A DNA stretch of 64,000 nt, from assembly GCF_030063305.1 (NCBI RefSeq), contig NZ_JASISV010000002.1, positions 310,001-374,000 on the forward strand, given 5' to 3'. Shown here one piece after another: positions 46,767 through 56,896 of this stretch (positions within the stretch are counted from its first letter, which is position 1; each line of letters starts with the position of its first letter). This DNA is from Salinibacterium sp. G-O1. GTDB taxonomy: Bacteria; Actinomycetota; Actinomycetes; Actinomycetales; Microbacteriaceae. Under the pieces are notes generated by a model. It did no database searches, was not told where the DNA came from, and worked only from the letters and a program-made list of their open reading frames with translations. The translations under genes and the position numbers were made by a program.

Positions 46767-47611
46767 GGTGCGACTCCCTCGGCTAGAACAGCGGCCTGCG
46801 TGCTGAGTTCGGATCGGGCACCGTCTGGTCCGGCGCGCAGGACGCTCCGACCGAGGTTTGCAATGACGTTGCCAGACACCGAGCCGAAGAGGGCGGGCAG
46901 GTCGGCGATGAGGGCTCCCTGCTCACCGAATCCCGGTGCCAGCACGGGTGTTTTCGAGAGACTGGTTGCCTCGATGCCGTAGTCGGCCGACCGCACGGTC
47001 GCCCCGATCACCACTCCGACAGAGCCGAGGCCCGAGGCAGAAGAGTTGAGCTGTTGCACGTCACCGACGATACTCGCAGCGACGGTGCGACCACGGTGCT
47101 GTCCGCGGTCGCGCACGGCGGTCTGGGTGTCGACAGACTCGGGGTTCGAGGTGGCCGCAAGGATGAAGAGTCCCTTGCCGCCAGCGTCGGCGAGGCTGAT
47201 CACGTCGGTGAGTGAACCCACGCCCTGGTAGGCCGACAGTGTCATGGCGTCGGCTTCGAGGGCCGACCCCGGCGTGAGCCAGGCAGCGCCGTACGCGGCG
47301 ACGGTCGAACCGACATCGCCACGCTTCGCATCGGCGATGACGAGCAACCCGGCTCCACGCGCCGCGGCGAGTACGGCTTCAAGAGCGGAGAACCCTGCTG
47401 AGCCGAAACGCTCGAAGAAAGCGACCTGCGGCTTGACGATTCCGACGACACCCGCCGCGACATCCACACACCGGAGCCCGAATTCGCGGGCGCCGGCCGC
47501 GGAATCTGGAAGGTTCCACGCGTCGAGCAGGAAGGCGTGCGGATCAATGCCCAGACACAACCGGCCGCTGGCACTGAAGACAGCGTCGAGCCGCTCGCCG
47601 AAACTAAGCAT
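46763..47611 (-). CDS. pyrF: Orotidine-5'-phosphate decarboxylase (long type)
   Basis: A 282-residue PyrF for the last step to UMP. The catalytic motif is [16 protein letters not shown] (about residues 92-107), with [12 protein letters not shown] upstream and APGFGEQGA near the end. The long form and [23 protein letters not shown] opening are typical of actinobacteria. It overlaps carB by eight bases. pyrD, often next to it, is missing here. Confidence 0.96.
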   Translation of the reverse strand: MLSFGERLDAVFSASGRLCLGIDPHAFLLDAWNLPDSAAGAREFGLRCVDVAAGVVGIVKPQVAFFERFGSAGFSALEAVLAAARGAGLLVIADAKRGDVGSTVAAYGAAWLTPGSALEADAMTLSAYQGVGSLTDVISLADAGGKGLFILAATSNPESVDTQTAVRDRGQHRGRTVAASIVGDVQQLNSSASGLGSVGVVIGATVRSADYGIEATSLSKTPVLAPGFGEQGALIADLPALFGSVSGNVIANLGRSVLRAGPDGARSELSTQAAVLAEGVAP

Positions 47612-50600
47612 GGTTTGCTACCGACCCCGCCAATCGCTGCGCTCGGTCGATCGCGTAGTCCTGCAGCGATCGAACCTCGAAACCGTCGCGAATCGCCTCG
47701 AACGAGGCCACTGCGGCCCCGACCTGGGCGATGGTCGTGAAGAGCGGCTTGTCTGCCGCGACCGTGGCCATCCGAATTTCGTACCCGTCGGCCCGAGCGC
47801 TTCGACCGCTCGGGGTGTTGATGACCACGTCGACCTCGCCCTGGTTGATGAGTTCCACGATCGACGGCTCGGCCTCGTTGACCTCCTGGCCCATGAAGTA
47901 CTTGCGCACGACCCTCGCCTCGATTCCGTTGCGGGCGAGCACCTCGGCGGTGCCCTCGGTCGCGAGAATCTTGAAGCCGAGCTGGCTGAGCCTGAGCACC
48001 GGAAGCACGATGGCGCGCTTATCGCGGTCGGCGACCGACACGAAGACGGCTCCGCTCGAGGGAAGGCCTCCGTAGGCCGCCTCCTGGCTCTTCGCGAAAG
48101 CCTTCGGGAAGTTCGAGTCGATTCCCATCACCTCGCCGGTCGAGCGCATCTCCGGGCCGAGAACCGAGTCGACGACGTTTCCCTCAACCGTACGGAAACG
48201 CTTGAACGGCAGCACGGCCTCTTTGACCGACACCGGGGCGTCCATCGGGACGACTGATCCGTCCTGCGCGGGCAACAGGCCATCGGCGACGAGTGAGCGG
48301 ATGTCGCGGCCGACCATGACCAGCGCGGCGGCCTTGGCCAGCGGAATGCCGAGGGCCTTGGAGACGAACGGCACGGTTCTGGATGCGCGGGGATTCGCCT
48401 CGAGCACGTAGAGGATTCCCTGGCCGATGGCGAACTGCACGTTGATGAGACCACGCACGCCGATTCCCGCCGCGATCCCCCGCGTCGCTTCGCGCACACG
48501 GTCGATCACGTCGCGCCCCAGCGTTACGGGAGGCAGCGTGCAGGCCGAGTCACCGGAATGGATGCCCGCCTCCTCGATGTGCTCCATGATCCCGCCGATG
48601 TAGAGCTCAGTGCCGTCGTACAGCGCGTCGATGTCGATCTCGATGGCGTCATCGAGGAACCTGTCGACCAGCAGCGGCGACCCCGGTGCGATGATCGCCT
48701 GGTCTTTGACGCGCTCGAAGTAGTCGGCCATCGACTCGGTGTCGTAGACGATCTCCATGCCGCGACCCCCGAGTACGTGCGACGGGCGCACGAGCACCGG
48801 GTATCCGATGTCTTCCGCGATCGAGATCGCTTCGTCACGGTTGGTGGCGGTTCCGTTCTTCGGGGCGATCAGGCCGGCATCGGCCAGGATCCTGGAGAAC
48901 AGCCCGCGCTCCTCGGCGAGGTCGATCGCTTCCGGGGTCGTACCGAGAATCGGCACTCCCGCGTCTTTCAGTCCCTGCGCCAGCCCCAGTGCGGTCTGGC
49001 CGCCGAGCTGCACCACGACGCCGACGAGCTCGCCCGACTGGGATTCGGCGTGGATGATCTCGAGCACATCCTCGAGGGTCAACGGCTCGAAGTACAACCG
49101 GTCGCTCGTGTCGTAGTCCGTCGACACTGTCTCGGGGTTGCAGTTGATCATGATCGTCTCGAAGCCGGCGTCGGCCAGCGCGAACGAGGCGTGCACGCAC
49201 GAGTAGTCGAATTCGATTCCCTGGCCGATGCGGTTCGGGCCAGAGCCGAGGATGATCACCTTGCGACGGTCGCTCGGCGTCACCTCGGTCTCGAGGTCGT
49301 AGCTCGAGTAGTGGTACGGGGTGAGCGCCGGAAACTCGCCAGCGCAGGTGTCGACAGTCTTGAAGACCGGGCGCACACCCAGCTCCCAGCGCAACTGCCG
49401 AACCTCGGCCTCGGTCAGGCCACGAAGCTGGGCGATCTGCACGTCGCTGAAACCGTGGTCCTTTGCGAGCCTGAGCACTGACTCGTCGAGTGCAGCAGCA
49501 CTCGCGATGTCGGCAGCCACCTCGTTGATGAGGGCGATCTGGTCGACGAACCAGGGGTCGATAGCCGTCGCCTCGAAGACCTCGGCCGTGGTTGCCCCGG
49601 CGCGCATCGCCTGCTGCACCGTGATGATCCGGCCGTCGGTCGGGATGGTCGAGACGGCGAGCAGCTCCGCCTTGTCGCCGGGCTCACCCTCCCAGTGGAA
49701 GCTGCTTCCGCGCTTCTCGAGCGATCGCAGCGCCTTCTGCAGGGCGGTCGAGTAGTTTCTGCCGATCGCCATGGCCTCGCCGACCGACTTCATGGTCGTT
49801 GTCAGGCGCACGTCGGCGGCCGGGAATTTCTCGAAGGCAAAACGAGGAACCTTGACGACGACGTAGTCGAGCGTCGGCTCGAACGAGGCCGGAGTGACCT
49901 TCGTGATGTCGTTGGGGATCTCGTCGAGTCGGTAGCCGATCGCGAGCTTTGCCGCGATCTTGGCGATGGGGAATCCGGTCGCCTTCGATGCCAGCGCGCT
50001 CGATCGCGACACACGCGGGTTCATCTCGATGACGATCACGCGACCGTTGGCCGGGTCGATGGCGAATTGGATGTTGCATCCACCGGTATCGACGCCCACC
50101 GCGCGGATGATCTCGATGCCGATGTCACGCAGGTTCTGGTACTCGCGGTCGGTGAGGGTCAGCGCCGGCGCCACTGTGATGGAATCGCCGGTGTGCACGC
50201 CAACCGGGTCGACGTTCTCGATGGAGCAGACGACCACGGTGTTGTCAGCGGTGTCACGCATGAGCTCGAGCTCATATTCCTTCCACCCGAGGATCGACTC
50301 CTCGAGCAGCACCTCGGTGGTCGGGCTCTGGTGCAGGCCGTCGGTGACCATGCGTCGCAGCTCGTCGCGGTCGTACGCGAAACCTGAGCCGAGGCCACCC
50401 ATGGTGAAGCTCGGCCGGATGACGAGCGGGTAGCCCAGATCTTCGGCGAACTCGATCGCCTCTTCCACGGTGTGCGCAATGTAGCTCTTGGCGACATCGG
50501 CGCCACACTCCAGGACCAGGTCCTTGAAGATCTGGCGGTCTTCGCCCTTGTTGATTGCCTCGAAGTTTGCACCGATGAGTTCGACGTTGTACTTCTCGAG

Positions 50601-50921
50601 AATGCCGTGCTTGTGCAGGTCGATCGCGGCGTTCAGCGCCGTCTGGCCGCCAAGGGTCGGCAGGATCGCGTCTGGCTTTTCCTTCGCGATGATGGTCTCG
50701 ATGACCTCCCACGTGATCGGCTCGATGTAGGTCGCATCCGCGAAGTCGGGGTCGGTCATGATGGTGGCCGGGTTCGAGTTGACGAGGATGACGCGCACGC
50801 CCTCCTCGCGCAGCACGCGGCAGGCCTGGGTGCCCGAGTAGTCGAATTCTGCGGCCTGGCCGATGACGATCGGGCCTGAGCCGATCACGAGTACTGAGTT
50901 GATGTCTGAACGCTTAGGCAT
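47604..50921 (-). CDS. carB: Carbamoyl-phosphate synthase, large subunit
   Basis: A 1105-residue two-lobed ATP-grasp enzyme. Each half has its own copy of the fold: [21 protein letters not shown] in the first and [20 protein letters not shown] in the second, with [16 protein letters not shown] and [16 protein letters not shown] as the paired ATP loops. The C-terminal MGS-like regulatory domain (about residues 950-1090, [14 protein letters not shown]) binds effectors. It makes carbamoyl phosphate for pyrimidines and arginine. Its ATG overlaps the carA stop (TAATG). Confidence 0.98.
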   Translation of the reverse strand: MPKRSDINSVLVIGSGPIVIGQAAEFDYSGTQACRVLREEGVRVILVNSNPATIMTDPDFADATYIEPITWEVIETIIAKEKPDAILPTLGGQTALNAAIDLHKHGILEKYNVELIGANFEAINKGEDRQIFKDLVLECGADVAKSYIAHTVEEAIEFAEDLGYPLVIRPSFTMGGLGSGFAYDRDELRRMVTDGLHQSPTTEVLLEESILGWKEYELELMRDTADNTVVVCSIENVDPVGVHTGDSITVAPALTLTDREYQNLRDIGIEIIRAVGVDTGGCNIQFAIDPANGRVIVIEMNPRVSRSSALASKATGFPIAKIAAKLAIGYRLDEIPNDITKVTPASFEPTLDYVVVKVPRFAFEKFPAADVRLTTTMKSVGEAMAIGRNYSTALQKALRSLEKRGSSFHWEGEPGDKAELLAVSTIPTDGRIITVQQAMRAGATTAEVFEATAIDPWFVDQIALINEVAADIASAAALDESVLRLAKDHGFSDVQIAQLRGLTEAEVRQLRWELGVRPVFKTVDTCAGEFPALTPYHYSSYDLETEVTPSDRRKVIILGSGPNRIGQGIEFDYSCVHASFALADAGFETIMINCNPETVSTDYDTSDRLYFEPLTLEDVLEIIHAESQSGELVGVVVQLGGQTALGLAQGLKDAGVPILGTTPEAIDLAEERGLFSRILADAGLIAPKNGTATNRDEAISIAEDIGYPVLVRPSHVLGGRGMEIVYDTESMADYFERVKDQAIIAPGSPLLVDRFLDDAIEIDIDALYDGTELYIGGIMEHIEEAGIHSGDSACTLPPVTLGRDVIDRVREATRGIAAGIGVRGLINVQFAIGQGILYVLEANPRASRTVPFVSKALGIPLAKAAALVMVGRDIRSLVADGLLPAQDGSVVPMDAPVSVKEAVLPFKRFRTVEGNVVDSVLGPEMRSTGEVMGIDSNFPKAFAKSQEAAYGGLPSSGAVFVSVADRDKRAIVLPVLRLSQLGFKILATEGTAEVLARNGIEARVVRKYFMGQEVNEAEPSIVELINQGEVDVVINTPSGRSARADGYEIRMATVAADKPLFTTIAQVGAAVASFEAIRDGFEVRSLQDYAIDRAQRLAGSVANHA

Positions 50922-52072
50922 TACTTGCTGTCCTTGCTCTTCAGGACCAGATCCCGGAAGCGATCGAATAGGTAGTTGGCATCGTGTGGCCCGGCTGCGG
51001 CCTCGGGGTGGTACTGCACCGAGAACGCGGGGATGTCGAGGGCGTTGAGGCCCTCAACAACGTTGTCGTTGAGGTTGACGTGACTCACCTCGACCCGCCC
51101 GAAACCGGCCGGGCTGTCCGAGATGACGCCGATGGGAGCATCGACGGCGAAACCGTGGTTGTGGCTGGTGATCTCGGTGCGGCCGGTGGCAACGTCGACG
51201 ACGGGCTGGTTGATCCCCCGGTGGCCGAACGGCAGCTTGTACGTGCCATACCCGAGTGCGCGCCCCAGTAGTTGGTTGCCGAAGCAGATTCCGAAGAAGG
51301 GAAGCCCCTTCTTGAGCACCTCCTGCAGCAGCGAGACGTGGCCGTCCGATGCGGCGGGGTCGCCCGGCCCGTTCGAGTAGAAGACCGCCACCGGGTCGAT
51401 GGCCAGCAGCTCGGTGATCGACACCGATTGTGGCATGACATGCACGTCGAAGCCTCGCTCTGCGAGGTAGTTGATGGTGGAGGTCTTCACGCCGAGGTCG
51501 AGGACGGCGAGCCGCCCAATGCTGGCGGTGGTGGCAGCCACGACATAGCCGTCGACCGTGGAGACCTGGGAAGAGAGGTTCTGGCCGGCCATCTGTCCGG
51601 CAGCACGCACGATCTCGAGCTGCGCGTCGGCGTCGAGGGCCGCGTCCGCTCCCGAGAAGACGCCGCCACGCATCGATCCGGCATCCCGCAGTCGTCGGGT
51701 GACCGCGCGCGTGTCGATACCGCTGATGCCGACGACAGCCTCGGTCACCAGCTGGTCGTCGAGCGATCCGGTGGCGCGAAAGTTGGAAACGACCCGGCTG
51801 GGGTCGCGAACGACGAAACCGGATACCCAGATGCGGGACGACTCGGTGTCTTCGTCGTTGACACCGGTGTTGCCGATGTGCGGCGCCGTCATCACCACGA
51901 TCTGGCCTGCGTAGCTGGGGTCGGTCAATGTCTCCTGGTAGCCGGTCATGCCGGTGGCGAAGACCACCTCGCCCAGGGTTCGCCCGCGGGCACCGTATGC
52001 GCGTCCGGAATAGCGAGTGCCATCCTCTAGCACCAGGACTGCTGGATCAAAACTCACGCGGCCTTCTTTCAT
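50921..52072 (-). CDS. carA: Carbamoyl-phosphate synthase, small subunit
   Basis: A 383-residue glutamine amidotransferase subunit. The N-terminal CPSase domain starts [17 protein letters not shown]; the class I glutaminase has its nucleophile in [17 protein letters not shown] (about residue 268) and a His/Glu pair in [13 protein letters not shown]. The ATG at 52072 overlaps the upstream stop by four bases; a GTG five codons later would also leave a complete domain. It hands ammonia to CarB. Confidence 0.97.
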   Translation of the reverse strand: MKEGRVSFDPAVLVLEDGTRYSGRAYGARGRTLGEVVFATGMTGYQETLTDPSYAGQIVVMTAPHIGNTGVNDEDTESSRIWVSGFVVRDPSRVVSNFRATGSLDDQLVTEAVVGISGIDTRAVTRRLRDAGSMRGGVFSGADAALDADAQLEIVRAAGQMAGQNLSSQVSTVDGYVVAATTASIGRLAVLDLGVKTSTINYLAERGFDVHVMPQSVSITELLAIDPVAVFYSNGPGDPAASDGHVSLLQEVLKKGLPFFGICFGNQLLGRALGYGTYKLPFGHRGINQPVVDVATGRTEITSHNHGFAVDAPIGVISDSPAGFGRVEVSHVNLNDNVVEGLNALDIPAFSVQYHPEAAAGPHDANYLFDRFRDLVLKSKDSK

Positions 52073-52575
52073 ACTGTGTTGGCTTGTCTCTTAGCGAGCA
52101 GGCTGCGTACGGCCTGCTCGAATTCTGTTGGCTCCGCCATGCGGAGGTAGCTGTCGACGACGCGGTCTCCGAGCATCCACTCGATGAGATGGAGGCCGTC
52201 TTTTTCGACGACCCTGTCGATGGTCCAGGTGGCCCTGCGGACGTCCCGCAGATCGGCGAGCGGGATGAAAAGGTCGCGGCCGGGTAGTTGCAGCAGGATG
52301 CCGGAATCAGCCACCACTGCCATGACGTTGCTGCGGAATCCGAGGCCGTGCACGGCGATGCGATCGAGCGGATTGCCGGATGCTGTGGTCGCTACATACT
52401 TACCGGTGAGGCTTGCCAGGGTGTTGCCGAGGTCTGCCGGGGCGGCCACGAGCGGCACAACATCACGCTGGCGCCGCTGGCGTGCGCGCCAGCCGAGGAA
52501 CATCAACAACAGCAGCGACGCGAGGAAAACGAGGACGATGGCCTGGAGGAGGGTTCTATCCACGCGCTGCCCCAT
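52069..52575 (-). CDS. Single-pass membrane protein with PH-like domain, pyr operon
   Basis: A protein of about 168 residues with one membrane helix ([21 protein letters not shown], split here as [11 protein letters not shown] then [10 protein letters not shown]) near the N-terminus, a basic stop-transfer segment RARQRRQRD, and a beta-rich cytosolic part ([36 protein letters not shown]). Proteins of this shape sit between pyrC and carA in many actinobacteria and are annotated as PH-like or as putative transporters without proof. The start is uncertain: ATG 52575, GTG 52563 or GTG 52608. It overlaps both pyrC and carA. Confidence 0.75.
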   Translation of the reverse strand: MGQRVDRTLLQAIVLVFLASLLLLMFLGWRARQRRQRDVVPLVAAPADLGNTLASLTGKYVATTASGNPLDRIAVHGLGFRSNVMAVVADSGILLQLPGRDLFIPLADLRDVRRATWTIDRVVEKDGLHLIEWMLGDRVVDSYLRMAEPTEFEQAVRSLLAKRQANTV

Positions 52576-53863
52576 CACGTGCGACAGTGTCTGCGTCGAC
52601 GAGCTCACCGTCGCTCACCGTCAGATAGCCGTTGTGGATGGTGGTGACGACCCGGCCGGGCAGCTGACGCCCGAGGTACGGGGAGTTCACTCCCTTTCCG
52701 CGCAGGTGTGTCGTGGCGAAGGTGCGCGAGGCCGCGGGGTCGTACAAGGTCAGATTCGCGGCGCTCCCGATAGCGAAGGGCGAGTCGTATCCGTCGAGCC
52801 GGCCGATCTGAGCGGGCTTGGACGACAGCACCCGCGCAACATCCGTCCATCCGAGCAGGCCGCTCTCGACCACCGAGGCGTGCACAACGCTCAGGGCAGA
52901 CTCGAGGCCGACCATGCCGTTGGCCGCTTCATCCCAGGCACAATCCTTCGCCTCAACGGGATGGGGAGCGTGATCGGTGGCGACAATGTCGATGGTGCCG
53001 TCGGCGAGAGCCTCGCGCAGGGCGTGAACGTCTTCATCGCGCCTCAATGGCGGGTTCACCTTGAAGCGTGAATCGTAGCCTCGCACCAATTCTTCGGTGA
53101 GCAGGAGGTGGTGCGGTGTGACTTCTGCCGTGACATCCACACCCCGAGCCTTCGCCCAGCGGATCACGTCAACGGAACCCGCGGTCGAGACGTGACAGAC
53201 GTGAAGCCTGGCGCCGACGTGCTGGGCGAGCAGGACATCGCGCGCGATGATGGACTCTTCGGCGACGGCGGGCCAACCGGCAAGGCCGAGCTCGTTCGAC
53301 AGTGCGCCCTCGTTCATCTGGGCTCCGATGGTGAGCCGCGGGTCCTGCGCGTGCTGTGCAACAACTCCCCCGAACGTCGTCACGTACTCGAGCGCGCGGC
53401 GCATGAGCAGCGCGTCGTGAACGCACTGGCCGTCGTCAGAGAAGACACGTACCTTCGCGCGCGACTGCGCCATGGCGCCGATCTCTGCGAGGCGCTCCCC
53501 GGAGAGACCCGCAGTGACAGCACCGATGGGCCGCACCGTCACGTAGCCGTGCTGGTCTCCGAGAGACTGCACCTGCTCGACGACTCCGGCTGTGTCCTGC
53601 ACCGGGAGCGTGTTCGCCATGGCAAAGACCGCCGTGAATCCGCCGATCGCAGCGGCACGAGACCCGGTGAGCACGGTCTCGCTCTGCTCGAAGCCAGGCT
53701 CGCGCAGGTGGGTGTGAAGGTCGACCAGCCCGGGAAGGGCGATAAGACCTGAAGCGTCAATCGTGCTCTCGGCCGAACCCTCGTCGACAAAGACGCCGTT
53801 CTCGACGAAGAGATCCTGTGAGGTTCCGTCGGGCAGCTGTGCTCCGACAATTTTGATGCTCAT
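52556..53863 (-). CDS. pyrC: Dihydroorotase
   Basis: A 435-residue class I amidohydrolase forming dihydroorotate from carbamoyl aspartate. Zinc ligands are in LVDLHTHLREPGFEQ (about residues 47-60); CHVSTAGSVDVIRWAK and IVATDHAPHPVEAK carry further metal and catalytic residues. It starts 3 bases after the pyrB stop and overlaps the PH-like gene. It is a complete enzyme, not the inactive PyrC-prime type. Confidence 0.97.
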   Translation of the reverse strand: MSIKIVGAQLPDGTSQDLFVENGVFVDEGSAESTIDASGLIALPGLVDLHTHLREPGFEQSETVLTGSRAAAIGGFTAVFAMANTLPVQDTAGVVEQVQSLGDQHGYVTVRPIGAVTAGLSGERLAEIGAMAQSRAKVRVFSDDGQCVHDALLMRRALEYVTTFGGVVAQHAQDPRLTIGAQMNEGALSNELGLAGWPAVAEESIIARDVLLAQHVGARLHVCHVSTAGSVDVIRWAKARGVDVTAEVTPHHLLLTEELVRGYDSRFKVNPPLRRDEDVHALREALADGTIDIVATDHAPHPVEAKDCAWDEAANGMVGLESALSVVHASVVESGLLGWTDVARVLSSKPAQIGRLDGYDSPFAIGSAANLTLYDPAASRTFATTHLRGKGVNSPYLGRQLPGRVVTTIHNGYLTVSDGELVDADTVARDGAARG

Positions 53864-53866
53864 GAG

Positions 53867-54814
53867 TTACGCCTCCGTGGTTCCAGAAAGCAGGTGATAC
53901 AACACGGCCATCCTTATTGATACCCCGTTGGCGACTTGTTCCAGCACTGTCGATTGCGCCGAGTCCGCTGCGCCGGACGAGATCTCGAGACCGCGATTCA
54001 TCGGCCCAGGGTGCATAACAATGCTAGCCGCAGGAAGGCGTCCAACGCGTTCGTCGTCGAGTCCCCACTGCTTGCTGTACTCGCGGGCGTTCGGGAAGAA
54101 CGCCGCATTCATGCGCTCGGCCTGGATGCGCAGCATCATGACGACGTCGGGACCGGCGTCGATCGCCGCATCCAGATCGTAGGTGACGGTTGCTGGCCAG
54201 CCGGCCGTGCTGACGGGCAGGAGGGTCGCCGGGGCGACGAGCTGCACGGTGGCGCCGAGCGTGGTCAGCAGCCACAGGTTGGACCGCGCGACGCGGGAGT
54301 GCAGGATGTCGCCGACAATCGCCACGCTCACACCGTCGAGACCGCGGCCCCGCGACCCTGCGCCGTGCAGTCGTTTGCGAATCGTGAAAGCGTCGAGCAG
54401 CGCCTGCGTCGGGTGCTCATGAGTGCCGTCGCCGGCGTTCACGATGCCGGCGTCGATCCAGCCGCTGTCGGCCAGGACCCTGGGTGCTCCGGATGCCCCG
54501 TGCCTGATGACCACGGCGTCCGCGCCCATCGCGGCGAGAGTCTGCGCGGTGTCTTTTAGGCTCTCGCCTTTCGAAACGCTCGAACCTTTCGCGCTGAAGT
54601 TGATGACGTCGGCGCTGAGTCGTTTCGCAGCCACCTCGAATGACACCCGGGTGCGCGTGGAATCCTCGAAGAAGAGGTTGACGACGGTCTTGCCGCGCAG
54701 GGTCGGGAGCTTCTTGACCTCGCGGTGGGCGACATCCGCCATGTCTTCCGCGATGTCCAGGATGGCGATGGCCTCGTCGCGCGAGACATCTTTGGTCGAG
54801 AGCAGGTGCCTCAT
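53867..54814 (-). CDS. pyrB: Aspartate carbamoyltransferase catalytic subunit
   Basis: A 315-residue enzyme joining aspartate and carbamoyl phosphate. Carbamoyl phosphate sites [13 protein letters not shown] and [14 protein letters not shown] are visible, and [11 protein letters not shown] is the aspartate-side loop. No regulatory subunit gene (pyrI) is present. The ATG overlaps the pyrR stop by four bases. Confidence 0.98.
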   Translation of the reverse strand: MRHLLSTKDVSRDEAIAILDIAEDMADVAHREVKKLPTLRGKTVVNLFFEDSTRTRVSFEVAAKRLSADVINFSAKGSSVSKGESLKDTAQTLAAMGADAVVIRHGASGAPRVLADSGWIDAGIVNAGDGTHEHPTQALLDAFTIRKRLHGAGSRGRGLDGVSVAIVGDILHSRVARSNLWLLTTLGATVQLVAPATLLPVSTAGWPATVTYDLDAAIDAGPDVVMMLRIQAERMNAAFFPNAREYSKQWGLDDERVGRLPAASIVMHPGPMNRGLEISSGAADSAQSTVLEQVANGVSIRMAVLYHLLSGTTEA

Positions 54815-55338
54815 TCGATGGTCACCTCGTCGACGCCGTCGATCTCTGACAGGCGAACCATAATGCGCTCCGATGTCGAGGTTGGCAGATTCTTTCCCAC
54901 GAAATCCGCCCTGATCGGCAGTTCGCGATGACCACGGTCGACCAGTACCGCGAGCCTGACTGCGCGCGGTCGTCCGAGGTCATTCAGGGCATCGAGCGCC
55001 GACCGGATGGTGCGTCCCGAGTAGAGCACGTCGTCGACCAGCACCACGGTCTTGCCGTCGATGCCGCCATCGGGAATGTTTGTGGGGCTTGGCGCCCTGG
55101 TGGGATTCCTCGAGAGGTCGTCCCGGTACATGGTCACGTCGAGGGCGCCGACGCTGACCGTTCCCGGCTCGATGGAATTCAGGATCGCTCCGAGGCGCGT
55201 CGCGATGGTGACGCCACGGGTGGGAATTCCCAGAATGACGAGCCCGGCCGATCCACGGTTGGACTCAAGGATCTCGTGTGAGATGCGAGTCAACGCCCGG
55301 GTGATATCAGCCTGCTGCAGCACGTGGCGTGCAGTCAT
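54811..55338 (-). CDS. pyrR: Bifunctional pyr operon RNA-binding regulator/uracil phosphoribosyltransferase
   Basis: A 175-residue PyrR: PRPP-binding loop [21 protein letters not shown] (given as [15 protein letters not shown]), [17 protein letters not shown] and [19 protein letters not shown]. PyrR binds UMP or UTP and a hairpin in pyr mRNA to lower expression when pyrimidines are plentiful. It is the first gene of the pyr operon, with AAGGAGG six bases before its ATG. A PyrR-site-like hairpin overlaps that ribosome binding site. Confidence 0.97.
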   Translation of the reverse strand: MTARHVLQQADITRALTRISHEILESNRGSAGLVILGIPTRGVTIATRLGAILNSIEPGTVSVGALDVTMYRDDLSRNPTRAPSPTNIPDGGIDGKTVVLVDDVLYSGRTIRSALDALNDLGRPRAVRLAVLVDRGHRELPIRADFVGKNLPTSTSERIMVRLSEIDGVDEVTIE

Positions 55339-55348
55339 TCTGACCTCC

Positions 55349-55370
55349 TTCCCCGTCTCTCTGGACGGAA
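55349..55370 (-). promoter_or_regulatory. Candidate PyrR-binding RNA hairpin overlapping the pyrR ribosome binding site
   Basis: On the minus strand the leader reads 5' arm TTCC-GTC, loop CAGAGA, 3' arm GAC-GG-GGAA: a lower and an upper stem with a two-base bulge. The hexaloop matches the CNGNGA loop of known PyrR-binding RNAs (recalled consensus UCCNGNGAGR; here TCCAGAGAGA). The 3' arm ends in GGAA, which runs into the pyrR ribosome binding site AAGGAGG (55344-55350). This suggests translational repression, as described for Mycobacterium smegmatis, instead of transcription attenuation. Confidence 0.7.
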
Positions 55371-55393
55371 TTTAAAGGATGTCTGTTTCGAAC

Positions 55394-55399
55394 ACTATA
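55394..55399 (-). promoter_or_regulatory. Probable -10 element of the pyr operon
   Basis: TATAGT on the minus strand, about 56 bases upstream of pyrR, preceded by a GG and with no good -35. A start about 7 bases downstream would give a leader of roughly 50 bases containing the PyrR-type hairpin. Confidence 0.45.
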
Positions 55400-55436
55400 C
55401 CGGCCTCGCGCAGCACGGCTGGCTCGACTGGACTGG

Positions 55437-56072
55437 GTGGTGGCCGACCCCTATCTTTCAGGAGTGATCATTTCCGCCGTCGTCGCTGGTTTCCTCTCCG
55501 GCGCCGCCCTCATCATTGCGATCGGCGCCCAGAATGCCTTCGTGCTGCGGCAGGGAATCCGACGAGAACACGTGCTGCCGATCGTGGTGGTGTGCGCTGC
55601 ATCGGATGCCGTCCTCATCGCTCTCGGGGTGGCCGGGATCGGCACCCTCGTCACGGCGGCGCCCGTTGTGCTGGAAATCGTGCGGTGGATCGGTGCTGCC
55701 TTCCTCGTCGGCTACGCGATCTTCGCCGCTCGCAGGGCCATCCGGCCGGCAGCCCTCGTCGTGGGCAAAGGCGACGCGATGAGCCTCGTGGCCGCGGTGG
55801 GAACGGCTGTCGCGCTGACCTGGCTGAACCCCCACGTCTATCTGGACACCGTGCTGCTCCTGGGCTCGCTGTCAACGGCCCATGGCAGCTCGGGTCGCTG
55901 GTGGTTCGCCGCCGGAGCCATCGTCGCCAGCGTGGCGTGGTTCACGGCCCTGGGTTTCGGGGCGAGGCTGCTGCGGGGGCTTTTCGCCAAACCGATGGCC
56001 TGGCGCATCCTCGACCTCAGCATCGCTGTGGTGATGCTCATCCTCGCGGTGATGCTGGTTCTCCCCCACTAG
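55437..56072 (+). CDS. LysE/ArgO-family amino acid exporter
   Basis: A 211-residue membrane protein with about six hydrophobic segments. The family motif is visible as IIAIGAQNAFVLRQGIRREH (about residues 27-46), with LTWLNPHVYLDTVLLLGS in the middle. Known relatives export lysine or arginine. The GTG at 55437 is used; there is no strong ribosome binding site, and a GTG nine codons later is possible. It is divergent from pyrR and ends on the same CTAG that holds the ssuC-like stop. No LysG-type regulator is next to it. Confidence 0.9.
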   Translation: MVADPYLSGVIISAVVAGFLSGAALIIAIGAQNAFVLRQGIRREHVLPIVVVCAASDAVLIALGVAGIGTLVTAAPVVLEIVRWIGAAFLVGYAIFAARRAIRPAALVVGKGDAMSLVAAVGTAVALTWLNPHVYLDTVLLLGSLSTAHGSSGRWWFAAGAIVASVAWFTALGFGARLLRGLFAKPMAWRILDLSIAVVMLILAVMLVLPH

Positions 56073-56896
56073 GTCCAGCGCTTGAGAAGGTACCTCTCGA
56101 GCAGCCCGATGAGGGCATCCGACGTCTTGCCGAGCACCGCGAGCAGCACAATCGCGAGGAAGGTGCGGTCGAGGCGTCCATTGTTGGCCGAGTCGCTCAG
56201 CAGGAATCCGAGGCCCATGGATGCCGCGATCAACTCCGCCGCGACGAGAAACAGCCACGACTGCGCCAGTGCGAGCCTGAGCCCTGACACGATGCTGGGA
56301 ACGACGGCAGGCAGCTGCACCTGCTGGAGCAGCTGGAGTCTGGTCAGGCCGTAGGCACGACCCAGCTCGACGAGGTGCGGATCGACATGGCGCAGCGCGC
56401 CAGCGACGGTCGTGTAGACCGGGAAGAGCGCGCCGATGGCGATCAGCGTGACTTTCGAGTCTTCGTTGATGCCGAGATACAGGATGAGCAAGGGCACCCA
56501 GGCCAGCGATGGAACCGCCCTGAACGCTCCGATGGTGGGCGCCAGCGCGGCGCTGGCAACTCTGGACAGTCCAACGAGCGAACCCAGGACGAGCCCGATC
56601 GTGGCACCGGCGACAAATCCGATCAGCACGCGCTGCACCGAGATGCCCACAAATTGCCCAAGCTGGCCCCGCTCAGCGAGGTCGACTCCAGCAAGAAAGA
56701 CGCTCGTGGGTGACGGCAGCCGATAGGCGGGCACGATGCCGGTCACGGCGATGACCTGCCAGCCGCCCAGCAACAGCACCGGCAGCAGGAAGCCCAACGC
56801 CGCCATCACCGGTCGGGAACTGCGTTGCGCACGCCTCGCGGCCGGCTCGGTGATCGAGTCGGCCGCGAAGTTGCGCTGAATGGTGGAGTTAGCCAA
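56069..56896 (-). CDS. ssuC: ABC transporter permease, sulfonate/taurine/nitrate type
   Basis: A 275-residue BPD-type inner-membrane permease with about six membrane segments (for example ALGFLLPVLLLGGWQVIAV) and the ATPase-coupling EAA-like loop ELGRAYGLTRLQLLQQVQLPAVVPSI, read as ELGRAYGLTRLQLLQQVQLP then AVVPSIVSGLRLALAQSW. Its start overlaps the binding-protein stop by eight bases. It is the last gene of the ssuB-ssuA-ssuC set. Sulfonate specificity is inferred from family; nitrate or taurine cannot be excluded. Confidence 0.88.
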   Translation of the reverse strand: MANSTIQRNFAADSITEPAARRAQRSSRPVMAALGFLLPVLLLGGWQVIAVTGIVPAYRLPSPTSVFLAGVDLAERGQLGQFVGISVQRVLIGFVAGATIGLVLGSLVGLSRVASAALAPTIGAFRAVPSLAWVPLLILYLGINEDSKVTLIAIGALFPVYTTVAGALRHVDPHLVELGRAYGLTRLQLLQQVQLPAVVPSIVSGLRLALAQSWLFLVAAELIAASMGLGFLLSDSANNGRLDRTFLAIVLLAVLGKTSDALIGLLERYLLKRWT

